This document shows positions 1-8,531 of a stretch of 64,000 nt of DNA, piece after piece (the first letter of the stretch is position 1; the number at the start of each line of letters is the position of its first letter). The stretch is from assembly GCA_038146865.1 (NCBI GenBank), contig JAYQSL010000006.1, positions 62,001-126,000 on the forward strand. Direction: 5' to 3'. The notes beneath the pieces were generated by a model. The model searched no databases and had not been told where the DNA came from. It saw only the letters and a program-made list of their open reading frames with translations. The translations under genes were made by a program, and so were the position numbers. This DNA comes from GCA-2709075 sp038146865. Its GTDB lineage: Bacteria > Pseudomonadota > Alphaproteobacteria > MPNO01 > UBA2964.

Positions 1-14
1 ATAAATTTCATGAT

Positions 15-875
15 CTATCTCCGACAAAAGTCAATCGTCGTCCAACCATCTTTATCTAGAATATTTTGAGTTCGAAACCCAACCTGATGCCATGCTGTTG
101 ATACCTCATGGGTTTGTGAGGATAAAATTCCGGACAGTAAAGCTCTACCCTCGTGCGGCAATCCCGCAGCAGCAGCGGGCGCTAGCGAGATCAACGGACC
201 AGATAAAATATTAGCTATGCAAAGATCAAAGACCTCATCCTCTGGCCATCCATTTAAGACACGCAATTCTACCTTATCTCTCACTCTATTCTGTTCCATA
301 TTCTGATAGGCTGTCTCAACGGCGACCGGGTCAATATCGGTAGCAATCACATGAGCCATAGGCCACAGACGACGAACCGCGATAGCTAAAATCCCTGTCC
401 CACAGCCTAAATCAATCACTCTGTCAGGAATGAATTTTTCCGAAGCCAACTTTTCTAGTGCAAGCAAACAACCCATGGTCGTCGGGTGGTCGCCTGTGCC
501 AAATGCAAGACCTGCATCCATCTGAATTGTCATGAGATTGCTTGGAATTTGACCGTCAAAGTGAGAGGGATAGACGAAAAATTTCCCGGCTTTGAGTGGT
601 TTAGTGTTTCGACGATACGTCTCCACCCAATTTGTGTCCGTATCAACTTCAACAGCCAATTCATAATTGCCAAGATCTGAGATTGACTCGAGCACTGCAC
701 GAATTTCTTCTTGGTCTGGTTCTGCATCAAATTGAAGCAGTAACTCCCAAAGAGGACCGCCTTGATACTCTCTTATTATCACTGCGGATGCACTATCAGA
801 AAGACCTCCCTCGGCAAGGCTAGCCTCTTCTGGACCTGCGAGAATGACTGACGCAAACCAGGTCTTCGTATTCAA
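15..875 (-). CDS. prmA: Ribosomal protein L11 methyltransferase
   Basis: Cytoplasmic SAM-dependent enzyme that methylates ribosomal protein L11. The 286-residue protein has a divergent N-terminal substrate-binding part (about 1-95) followed by the family signature FGTGDHPTT (125-133), the SAM-binding loop DLGCGTG (155-161) and the catalytic-loop sequence NILSGPL (222-228). Length is normal for PrmA. The start is a TTG that overlaps the TGA stop of the upstream helicase gene (shared TTGA), so the two are probably translated from one mRNA. The only uncertainty is the exact start codon. Confidence 0.94.
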   Translation of the reverse strand: MNTKTWFASVILAGPEEASLAEGGLSDSASAVIIREYQGGPLWELLLQFDAEPDQEEIRAVLESISDLGNYELAVEVDTDTNWVETYRRNTKPLKAGKFFVYPSHFDGQIPSNLMTIQMDAGLAFGTGDHPTTMGCLLALEKLASEKFIPDRVIDLGCGTGILAIAVRRLWPMAHVIATDIDPVAVETAYQNMEQNRVRDKVELRVLNGWPEDEVFDLCIANILSGPLISLAPAAAAGLPHEGRALLSGILSSQTHEVSTAWHQVGFRTQNILDKDGWTTIDFCRR

Positions 876-3157
876 GCTAGTTCCACGAAGCTATCCATCA
901 CCTTTTTGGTTCCCGCCTTTTCAAATTCAATTTCAAGCTTACTGCTCTCTGAGGCTATCACTTTACCGTAACCAAACTTTTGATGAAAAACTCGTACCCC
1001 TATTCGTATTTTCTTATCAGATGCACCGCTATCTATTGTTCGAGCGTTACCTTCAATGATTGTTTGATGGCGCCTATTGCGTTGCCACCGATCAAAGCCA
1101 GGCCCTCTCTCTTTACCGTCCCAGTCAACACCCCCTGCAAAAGACTCTGCATAGCCCCCTTGAGAAGGTATGCCTCCATAAACTCCGGTTTCTGCAGAGA
1201 TATCCGTTTGATCCGCTGGTAACTCCTCGATAAAACGAGACGGGATACAACTTTGCCACTGATTATAAATGCGTCGATTTGAAGCAAAAGATACATAAGC
1301 CCTTTGACGAGCTCGGGTGAGGCCAACATAGGCGAGCCGTCTCTCTTCTTCTAATGCAGGTGCTCCCCCTTCATCAATCGAGCGTTGATTTGGAAATGTT
1401 CCCTCCTCCCAACCTGGCAGGAATACGTGATTAAATTCTAGGCCCTTAGCTGCGTGAAGGGTCATCAAACTCACCATGTCCCCTTCATCATTCTCCCCAG
1501 CTTCCATTACCAAGCTCACATGCTCCAAGAACCCTGTTAAAGTATCAAATTCTTCAAGGGCCGAGATTAATTCTTTTAGGTTCTCCAATCGTCCCGGTGC
1601 CTCTGGAGATTTGTCATTTTGCCACATTTCTGTGTAGCCAGATTCATCCAGAATAATTTCTGCCAACTCAATATGATTAAGCTGGTCGATAAGAGACCGC
1701 CATCGGTCAAGATTTGAAAGCAAGCTAGCCAAAGCGCGACGTGTTTGAGGTCGAAGCTCATCCGTTTCAGTAAGCCTTCGCACAGCTTCCACTGCAGGTA
1801 TATCGGTGCTTCGGGAAAGTTGATGGATGGTTTGTAAAGTCGCCGCTCCAATCCCACGTCGGGGCGTGTTGACAATCCGTTCAAACGCGAGGTCATCAGT
1901 TGGGCTGGAAACGAGCCGAAAATAGGCGATCGCATCCCTAATTTCCATTCTCTCGTAAAAACGCGGACCACCAATCACACGGTAGGGAATTCCTGTGGTA
2001 ATAAAACGTTCCTCAAATTCACGCATCTGAAAAGAAGCCCTGACCAGTACAGCTACCTGATCAAGTGAGACCTTGCCCCTTTGGACTGCCTCTATTTCAT
2101 CGCATATTTCCCTTGCCTCTGTCTCTCCATCCCATACACCTCGAACAGATACCTTTTCCCCTTTCTCCGCCTCAGTCCATAATGTTTTCCCGAGCCTACC
2201 CGAGTTATGAGCAATTAGGGCTGATGCTGCTGCGAGAATCTCTGGGGTCGATCGATAATTTTGTTCAAGCCTTATTATCTGTGCGCCATCAAAATCTTTC
2301 TCAAATTTTAAAATATTCCCAATTTCAGCACCCCTCCAGCTGTAGATCGACTGGTCGTCATCTCCGACGCAACAAATATTTCTGTGTTCCATCGCTAAAA
2401 GCCGAAGCCATAAATATTGGGCAACATTCGTATCCTGATACTCATCCACCAACATATATTTAAAACGCCGCTGATAATCCGCTAAAATGGCATTGTGTTC
2501 GGTAAACAGTTTTAAATTATGCAAAAGAAGGTCGCCAAAATCGCAAGCGTTTAGTGTAATTAATCTTGATTGATAATCTCTGTATAGATCCAAGACCTTC
2601 CCGTTGGCAAAATCCCCCGCTTCAGCAACAGAGACATTCGCAGGGGCCAGCCCGCGGTCTTTCCAGCGCTGGATTATGCCCAGCAGGCTCCTCGGAGGCC
2701 AACGCGAGGTATCGATGTTTTCCGCCTGCATAATTTGTTTAAGGAGTCTGATTTGGTCATCTGAGTCAAGAATGGTGAAATTAGGCTTAAGACCTACCGC
2801 CTCCGCATGTCGACGAAGGATGCGGGCTGCAACGGAGTGAAAGGTACCAATCCACAGATTTTCTGCCACCTCACCGACAAGACCATTTACCCGCTCACGC
2901 ATTTCTCTTGCAGCTTTATTTGTAAAAGTGACCGCCAGTATTTGGCCAGGAAATGCCCGTCTGGTGACCAAAATGTGTGCCAAGCGAGTGGTAAGCACCC
3001 GTGTCTTCCCTGTCCCCGCTCCCGCCAGCACAAGCACGGGACCGTCTAACGCTCTAACTGCCCTTAATTGACCCTCGTTGAGCACTGATAAATACCGAGG
3101 CTCTGGGGACAAAAATCCGCGGTTTTCTTTTTCTTGAGTGAGGTCTTGCGATACCAT
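872..3157 (-). CDS. uvrD: UvrD/PcrA-type ATP-dependent DNA helicase
   Basis: Superfamily 1A 3'-5' DNA helicase of repair and replication restart. The 761 residues carry Walker A GAGTGKT (46-52), the Ia motif VTFTNKAAREM (about 76-86), motif II DEYQD (238-242), motif III GDDDQSIYSWRG (265-276) and the later motifs ending in LTLHAAKGLEF and VGLTRAR. The C-terminus has the short PcrA/UvrD Tudor-like element (HQKFGYGKV...). ATG start. The stop overlaps the prmA start, so this is the first gene of a two-gene unit. Whether it is orthologous to UvrD or PcrA cannot be settled by reading, so the symbol is a family label. Confidence 0.94.
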   Translation of the reverse strand: MVSQDLTQEKENRGFLSPEPRYLSVLNEGQLRAVRALDGPVLVLAGAGTGKTRVLTTRLAHILVTRRAFPGQILAVTFTNKAAREMRERVNGLVGEVAENLWIGTFHSVAARILRRHAEAVGLKPNFTILDSDDQIRLLKQIMQAENIDTSRWPPRSLLGIIQRWKDRGLAPANVSVAEAGDFANGKVLDLYRDYQSRLITLNACDFGDLLLHNLKLFTEHNAILADYQRRFKYMLVDEYQDTNVAQYLWLRLLAMEHRNICCVGDDDQSIYSWRGAEIGNILKFEKDFDGAQIIRLEQNYRSTPEILAAASALIAHNSGRLGKTLWTEAEKGEKVSVRGVWDGETEAREICDEIEAVQRGKVSLDQVAVLVRASFQMREFEERFITTGIPYRVIGGPRFYERMEIRDAIAYFRLVSSPTDDLAFERIVNTPRRGIGAATLQTIHQLSRSTDIPAVEAVRRLTETDELRPQTRRALASLLSNLDRWRSLIDQLNHIELAEIILDESGYTEMWQNDKSPEAPGRLENLKELISALEEFDTLTGFLEHVSLVMEAGENDEGDMVSLMTLHAAKGLEFNHVFLPGWEEGTFPNQRSIDEGGAPALEEERRLAYVGLTRARQRAYVSFASNRRIYNQWQSCIPSRFIEELPADQTDISAETGVYGGIPSQGGYAESFAGGVDWDGKERGPGFDRWQRNRRHQTIIEGNARTIDSGASDKKIRIGVRVFHQKFGYGKVIASESSKLEIEFEKAGTKKVMDSFVELA

Positions 3158-3331
3158 TTTATAAAGATCTAATGGGTGTATTTAAAAATTTTAGTTTTAA
3201 TGACATTAAACGAATCGGATATCTTCTAATTATCACCAGATCCTATGCCCGAGCCAATCAAGATAGGTTTTATTGTATTTATAACCTCGGAGAATGGCTT
3301 TAAAAAAGGCGAGTGGGCAACAATTACACCG

Positions 3332-4729
3332 TTACATTAAGGCCTTACGAGCCCTTGCCATTACATCAAGTACCTTAAATGGATCCTCTATCCGGGGGAA
3401 TGTAGGAACCCCGGCTGGCTCGAGAAAAGCGGAAGCCTCCCTGTTACTATTTTCATCACCACTAAAAGAGACATATATGGGCTTTTCTGGAAACTCCGCG
3501 GCCAACTCAGGTAAAAATTCTAGATTCATTTTACCGAGTTCATCGGCAAGGATCAGGATCGTCACGACGGCGTCAACCCTCGGGTCCGACAGCAGGGCTT
3601 TCATTGACTCCCGCCAAGCAAACTCCATCCCATTTACGGTAGCCGCAGGGAAAACATCCGCAGGATTCGTAATATTAATGAAGGGTGGCGAAATTTCCTC
3701 AAGCCTCGTCTGAGTCTTCTTCATAGGCTTTGGAAACTCTAATACCGTCCTTTGTTTGCAGATATCAGATATGTGAACGATGAAGGCTCCAGACGGTGAC
3801 ACAAATCCCACCCTTGGTCCCTTGGGAACCGGCATCATTGCTGCCCCTTTTGCGATCGTAAACAACTGAGAAAACTCGTCTATTCTGACGATGCCCGCCT
3901 GGCTAAGGGCTCCATCAAGCACGTTATCATCTGAACTCAACGAAGCGGTATGAGATTGGGCAGCTCTGGCACCCTCGTCTGTCGTGCCGCCCTTTAGCAT
4001 AATAATCGGCTTATTTTTCGTGACTTTTCTGGCTACATCCAAGAACTCTTTTGGCCTATGCAGACTCTCTAAATAAATAAAAATAGTTTTGGTTTTCGGA
4101 TCAGTTGCCAAAAATTTTAAAATATCAACTTCATCAATATCAACTGCATTTCCAAGCCCAACGCATCTAGCAACACCATAATGCTCGCCCGAAATGATTG
4201 ACCGCATCATCGCCCCTGTAAAATTACCAGTCTGAGCGACAAAAGAGATGGGTCCTTTCGGTATTTTCCCAAGCGGAAAGAAACTAGAGGTATAATCCCC
4301 AGGTGTGGAAATATGGCCTGCCGTATTTGGCCCCAAAACCCGTATGCCAGTATTTTCTATTACTGTAGAGAGTTCGCGCTGCAAATCTTGACCTCCCTCA
4401 TCGACCTCAGCAAATCCGCCGGCGGCTAACACGGCGGATGTAAGACCTTTTTCGGCACACGCCTCAAGCGCTTTTGGAGTTTGAGACGCCGGCAGCATAA
4501 TTATCCCGGTATCGATGCCTTCGGGTAAGTCAGAGATACTAGGAATCACGGGACACCCACAGATCACACCGCCCTTCGGATTTACAGGCTTTATGGCTCC
4601 CTTAAACCCATTTGCTTGTAAATTCTCAATTACAGTTCGACCTGGCTTACCGGGCACTGAAGATGCGCCTATCACGGCCACACCCTTGGGATTAAAAAAA
4701 GACTCCAGATTACGCAAAATTTTCCTCAC
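3332..4729 (-). CDS. NDP-forming acyl-CoA ligase, alpha-type subunit (CoA-binding and ligase domains only)
   Basis: A 465-residue member of the ADP-forming acyl-CoA synthetase family (acetyl-CoA synthetase alpha subunit). The N-terminal CoA-binding Rossmann domain begins SFFNPKGVAVIGAS, followed by succinyl-CoA-ligase-like domains. GARAAQSHTASL contains the histidine that is phosphorylated in this family. The ATP-grasp beta domain, fused in ~700-residue homologues, is absent here and not encoded nearby, so a separate partner is expected elsewhere. The track start is GTG; a TTG four codons further in, preceded by GAGGAAAA, is an alternative. It stands alone between uvrD and a divergent oxygenase. 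The substrate is unknown. Confidence 0.85.
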   Translation of the reverse strand: MRKILRNLESFFNPKGVAVIGASSVPGKPGRTVIENLQANGFKGAIKPVNPKGGVICGCPVIPSISDLPEGIDTGIIMLPASQTPKALEACAEKGLTSAVLAAGGFAEVDEGGQDLQRELSTVIENTGIRVLGPNTAGHISTPGDYTSSFFPLGKIPKGPISFVAQTGNFTGAMMRSIISGEHYGVARCVGLGNAVDIDEVDILKFLATDPKTKTIFIYLESLHRPKEFLDVARKVTKNKPIIMLKGGTTDEGARAAQSHTASLSSDDNVLDGALSQAGIVRIDEFSQLFTIAKGAAMMPVPKGPRVGFVSPSGAFIVHISDICKQRTVLEFPKPMKKTQTRLEEISPPFINITNPADVFPAATVNGMEFAWRESMKALLSDPRVDAVVTILILADELGKMNLEFLPELAAEFPEKPIYVSFSGDENSNREASAFLEPAGVPTFPRIEDPFKVLDVMARARKALM

Positions 4730-4828
4730 AAATACTATGAGGCCTATTTATTACGGGGTGTTCCCCATTGCGCAAGTAGGGCAATCGATATGATAATCGC
4801 TTGGGTTTAACAATCATTAGCGAAGCTC

Positions 4829-5881
4829 ATGCCAAAACAAGTCTCAGTACCCACCAATCCTGTCGGTGGCCCGGCTGCCTGGATGGGGTCGAAAATTCAG
4901 ACTTCTGCGGATTGGATATTTCACCTTAATGAAACGGACATCGTGGAATTGGAGCACGCCTTCGAAAATGCGAGGGCTCAGGGAAAAACCATATACGATA
5001 TTACCAAAACAGATTTCCCTCTTCATGGCTTAGGCAAGAAACTCGCCTCTATTAGGTCAGAATTAGAACACGGCCCTGGGCTGAAACTGATTAGAGGTCT
5101 TCCCGTAGCAAAATGGGGAGAAGACAAATCCACTGCAATTTATTGGGGAATTGGCCAATATCTGGGGGAACCAGTCGCTCAAAACATGATGGGTGAACTG
5201 CTTGGGCACGTGAAAGCGGCAGGCCTAGAGGACTGGAATGAAAACCACAAAGTTCGAGGCTACCAAACAACAGTTCACCTGCCTTTCCATTGTGATAAGT
5301 CTGATGTGGTCGGGCTATTGTGCCTTCAAGTCGCTAAATCAGGCGGCACAAGCAATATTTCGAGTGCTGTGACCATCCATGATGAAATTTTACGAACCAG
5401 ACCTGATTTGCTGGCGGCTTTATATGAACAATTTGCAATCGACCATAGAGGAGAGGAATTCCCTGGCGAAGATCCCTTTTATATGGCACCCACCTTCGCC
5501 ATGCACAAAGGTCGCTTTTTCTCACGCTTTGGGATGAAATATGTCGAAAGTGCCCAAAGATATGAGCAAGTCGATCCACTAAGTCCTTTGCAAATCGAGG
5601 GTATGACCTACTTCAACCAGCTAGCCTCGCGCGATGACATTAGGCTGGATATGGAATTTGAGCCTGGTGATATTCAGTTCCTGAATAATCATCTAATGGT
5701 TCACAGTCGTACTGATTATGAGGATTGGCCGGAACCCGAACTGCGTCGCCATCTGATTCGAATGTTGCTATTTACGCCTGACTATTCCGACCAGAATGTG
5801 CCCCCCGAATTTGCTGAACTTAACCGTTTCATTCGCCGTTGGGGTGCAGAGCCAAGGGTAAGCGTGCTCGAAAATTCCTAG
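4829..5881 (+). CDS. TauD/TfdA-family 2-oxoglutarate-dependent dioxygenase
   Basis: A 350-residue non-haem Fe(II)/2-oxoglutarate dioxygenase of the TauD/TfdA fold. The metal triad is visible as H-x-D in LPFHCDKSD and a distal His in NNHLMVHSRTDYED. The 2OG-binding Arg is in the RRHLIRM segment that follows. The family also includes taurine, 2,4-D, gamma-butyrobetaine and alkylsulfate oxygenases. Nothing here fixes the substrate, and there is no sulfonate transporter next door. ATG start, divergent from the CoA-ligase gene. It lies 194 bp upstream of the ThiZ-type ATPase, too far to assume co-transcription. Confidence 0.88.
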   Translation: MPKQVSVPTNPVGGPAAWMGSKIQTSADWIFHLNETDIVELEHAFENARAQGKTIYDITKTDFPLHGLGKKLASIRSELEHGPGLKLIRGLPVAKWGEDKSTAIYWGIGQYLGEPVAQNMMGELLGHVKAAGLEDWNENHKVRGYQTTVHLPFHCDKSDVVGLLCLQVAKSGGTSNISSAVTIHDEILRTRPDLLAALYEQFAIDHRGEEFPGEDPFYMAPTFAMHKGRFFSRFGMKYVESAQRYEQVDPLSPLQIEGMTYFNQLASRDDIRLDMEFEPGDIQFLNNHLMVHSRTDYEDWPEPELRRHLIRMLLFTPDYSDQNVPPEFAELNRFIRRWGAEPRVSVLENS

Positions 5882-6075
5882 GGTAAAACCTGATCGCAAG
5901 GAAGAGGTTTAGGCCTTACCGAACCCTCACTAAAGAGTTAGATTAGGCAAGCTAAATAGGGAGAAAAAATTGTCCACCTTCTCTCTAGTGGTTGGAAAAG
6001 ATACCAGGATTTACTTGGCACCAAATTAACTTAAGCAATATAAATTAGTTAACATTATTGAATACTTGAAAATTG

Positions 6076-6816
6076 ATGCCTTCTTCAAACATAGGTGAAA
6101 CATATGTAAAGGGCGCCAGGCTGGCTTACGACCAGGCTGTCATCTTCAATAACATTGATATGAAGCTGGTCACTGGTGGTTGGACCTGCTTGTTGGGACA
6201 AAGTGGGGTCGGAAAATCGTCTTTGCTTCGTTTGATTGCAGGCCTTGAGAATGAAGCAACCGCCTCTGAGCTAGTGTTCGCAGGCGAGAGCAAGCCTGAT
6301 GGGAAAATAACTTATATGGCCCAACAGGATTTGTTAATGCCTTGGCTTACCCTTGCGGAAAACGTGTCGATTGGGTCCCGCCTCCGAGGAAATTTCAGCC
6401 CTGAGAACTTGTCCCTTGCGCATGATCTTTTAGAAAGAGTTGGCTTAGGCAAAGAGACCCAATTTTACCCAAGTGCGTGCTCTGGGGGAATGCGCCAGCG
6501 AGCAGCTCTCGCGAGGACTCTGTTCGAGGATCGGCAAATTGTTTTGATGGACGAACCATTTTCTTCAGTAGATGCCATTACTAGAATAGGTTTGCAGGAT
6601 TTAGCCGCTGAAATATTGAGTGGGAAGACGGTTTTGCTTGTAACACATGATCCGCAGGAAGCACTCCGTATGGGGGATCAAATCCTGGTTATGAGAGGTA
6701 ACCCCGCAAAAATAGAAATTCTGACAAATATGCCAACTGGCAAGAGGCCAAGAGAATTAGACGGCGCCGGCATGGCTCTCGGACGAGCAGAAATTCTTGA
6801 GAAAATCCGTGGGTAA
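6076..6816 (+). CDS. thiZ: ABC transporter ATP-binding protein, ThiZ-like
   Basis: Cytoplasmic ATPase of the ABC importer encoded with the next two genes. From ATG 6076 it has 246 residues, with Walker A GQSGVGKSS (41-49), the ABC signature as CSGGMRQR (Cys replaces the usual Leu before SGG), and Walker B IVLMDEPFSSVD. Resemblance is to the nitrate/taurine/HMP-type ATPases. The ThiZ call rests on the ThiY-like binding protein downstream. An in-frame TTG one codon upstream (6073) is possible. The permease ATG follows 1 bp after the stop. I found no thiamin-pyrophosphate riboswitch in the 190 bp upstream. Confidence 0.82.
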   Translation: MPSSNIGETYVKGARLAYDQAVIFNNIDMKLVTGGWTCLLGQSGVGKSSLLRLIAGLENEATASELVFAGESKPDGKITYMAQQDLLMPWLTLAENVSIGSRLRGNFSPENLSLAHDLLERVGLGKETQFYPSACSGGMRQRAALARTLFEDRQIVLMDEPFSSVDAITRIGLQDLAAEILSGKTVLLVTHDPQEALRMGDQILVMRGNPAKIEILTNMPTGKRPRELDGAGMALGRAEILEKIRG

Positions 6817-6817
6817 A

Positions 6818-7550
6818 ATGAAAAACCTCATCCGAGTGATCTTAGTCCTCGCAGGGATTATTTTTCTCTGGCAGACAATCATTTGGGTCACCGGAGTTCC
6901 AGATTATATTTTACCAGGCCCTACTGACGTTCTAGCGGCCTTTGAAACTCACTACGACACTTTGGCAAAAAACTCGATGATTACCTTTGCCGAAATCATT
7001 GCTGGTCTTGATCATTGGTACAATGCTTGGCGCAATAAGCGCTCTCATTATGATTCTATGGAAGCCCACTGAAACTTGGCTGATGCCTGTTCTGGTTATA
7101 AGCCAGGCTATACCAGTTTTTGCATTGGCTCCCATTTTAGTGTTGTGGCTGGGTTATGGAGCGGCTTCAAAAGTCGCCATGGCTGTGCTGATCATATTCT
7201 TTCCCGTTACAGCGGCATTTCACGATGGTCTAAAACGCACAGAAAAGGGATGGCTTGACTTAGCCAAGGTCATGGGAGCATCCAGCAGACAAACCCTCAT
7301 CATGATTAGGTTGCCTGCCGCTTTGCCCGCTTTTGGATCGGGTCTAAGGGTCGCGGCGGCAGTTGCTCCTATAGGCGCAATCGTGGGAGAGTGGGTTGGC
7401 TCTAGTGCTGGGCTTGGCTACCTGATGCTCCATGCTAATGCGCGGCTTCAAATCGAAGTAATGTTCGCAGCACTGTTTGTTTTAGCTCTATTTTCGTGCA
7501 TATTGTATTTCTCAATCGATGCTGTTCTTCGTCATTACATTAGATGGTGA
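6818..7550 (+). pseudogene. thiX: ThiX-like ABC permease, interrupted by an apparent +1 frameshift
   Basis: Inner-membrane permease of the ThiXYZ-type importer. The first part (ATG 6818) encodes MKNLIRVILVLAGIIFLWQ and runs to AEIIAGL, then the frame is lost. The rest of a normal BPD-type permease (IIGTMLGAISALIMILW, then the EAA-type loop around GLKRTEKGWLDLAKVMGA) continues without interruption in the next frame to 7550. Removing one base near 7010, in ggtcttgatcattgg, restores AGL-IIGTMLG, so the lesion is a single extra G. Everything else is intact at about 243 residues, so a sequencing or assembly error or a very recent mutation are both possible. Confidence 0.8.
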
Positions 7551-7573
7551 CAAGACGGACCAAGGAGAAAATA

Positions 7574-8514
7574 ATGAAAAAAACTCTTGGATGGCTGCCC
7601 TTATAGCTACGCTAATATTGCCCTGCTCAGCAATTGCCTCAGAGCGTTTAACAGTTCTTTTGGACTGGTTTATCAATCCAGATCATGGACCGCTATACGT
7701 TGCTCAGGAAAGAGGCTACTTCAAAGCAGCGGGTTTATCAGTAGAGTTTAAAGCCCCAGCAGATCCCAACGCACCTCCAAAATTGGTGGCAGCAGGGAAA
7801 GCAGACTTGGCGATCTCATACCAGCCTCAACTCCATATTCAAGCCGACCGAGGTCTGCCTTTAGTAAGAATAGCGACGTTAGTTGCGACCCCCCTTAACT
7901 CACTAGTGGTCTTAAAAGAGGGACCTATAAAGTCAATCAGAGATTTGAAAGGTAAAAAAGTTGGTTTTTCGGTAGGCGGCTTTGAAGACGCGCTGCTATC
8001 AGCGATGCTCTCTCGCCAAGGTATGACCCTAAAAGATATCGAGTTGATTAATGTCAATTTTGCCCTTTCTCCCGCTCTCATTTCGGGAAAGGTCGATGCA
8101 GTGATCGGGGCCTTTAGGAATTTCGAGCTCAACCAACTCGATCTCAAGGGGCGTGCGGGGCGAGCATTCTATGTTGAAGAAGAAGGTGTTCCTGCCTATG
8201 ACGAGTTAATCGTTGTCGCCAATCAAAAAGACTTGAGACGGCCCGCACTTAAAAAGTTTGTTGCGGCGCTGGAGGCCGGTGTCCAGTACCTGGTCAATCA
8301 TCCCAAAGAAAGTTGGAATTTATTCATTAAGGGGCGAAAAAAACTTGATGATGAACTCAATCGTCGTGCCTGGCGCGATACCCTACCGCGCTTTGCATTA
8401 CGCCCTGGTGCGCTGAGTACTGAGCGATACGAGGCATTTGCCAAGTTTCTGAAAAAGCAGGGGATTGTGAAGAAAACTCCAGCCGTTGAAAAATATGCGA
8501 TTGAGTTAAGGTAA
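7574..8514 (+). CDS. thiY: ThiY-like pyrimidine-precursor binding protein (leader out of frame by 1 nt)
   Basis: Periplasmic substrate-binding protein with an NMT1/THI5-like fold. The mature part reads LTVLLDWFINPDHGPLYVA, then PPKLVAAGKADLAISYQP, GFSVGGFEDALLSAML and GAFRNFELNQLDLKG. These match the ThiY family that delivers hydroxymethylpyrimidine or its formylamino precursor. A strong AAGGAG (7562-7567) precedes ATG 7574 and an A7 run. As written this ATG gives MKKTLGWLPL and a stop. With one more A it would give a typical signal peptide (MKKNSWMAALIATLILPCSA) joined to the mature protein. The uninterrupted frame without correction runs from ATG 7591 or an upstream ATG at 7519. The ligand is inferred from family. 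Confidence 0.78.
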
Positions 8515-8531
8515 CGCAGATAACCAACAAA

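Noticed and set aside
5884..5920. ACCTGATC upstream of the ThiZYX genes, resembling part of a thiamin-pyrophosphate riboswitch
   Set aside because: The conserved CTGAGA element and the GGGGTGC start are missing and the rest of the sequence does not fit the fold.
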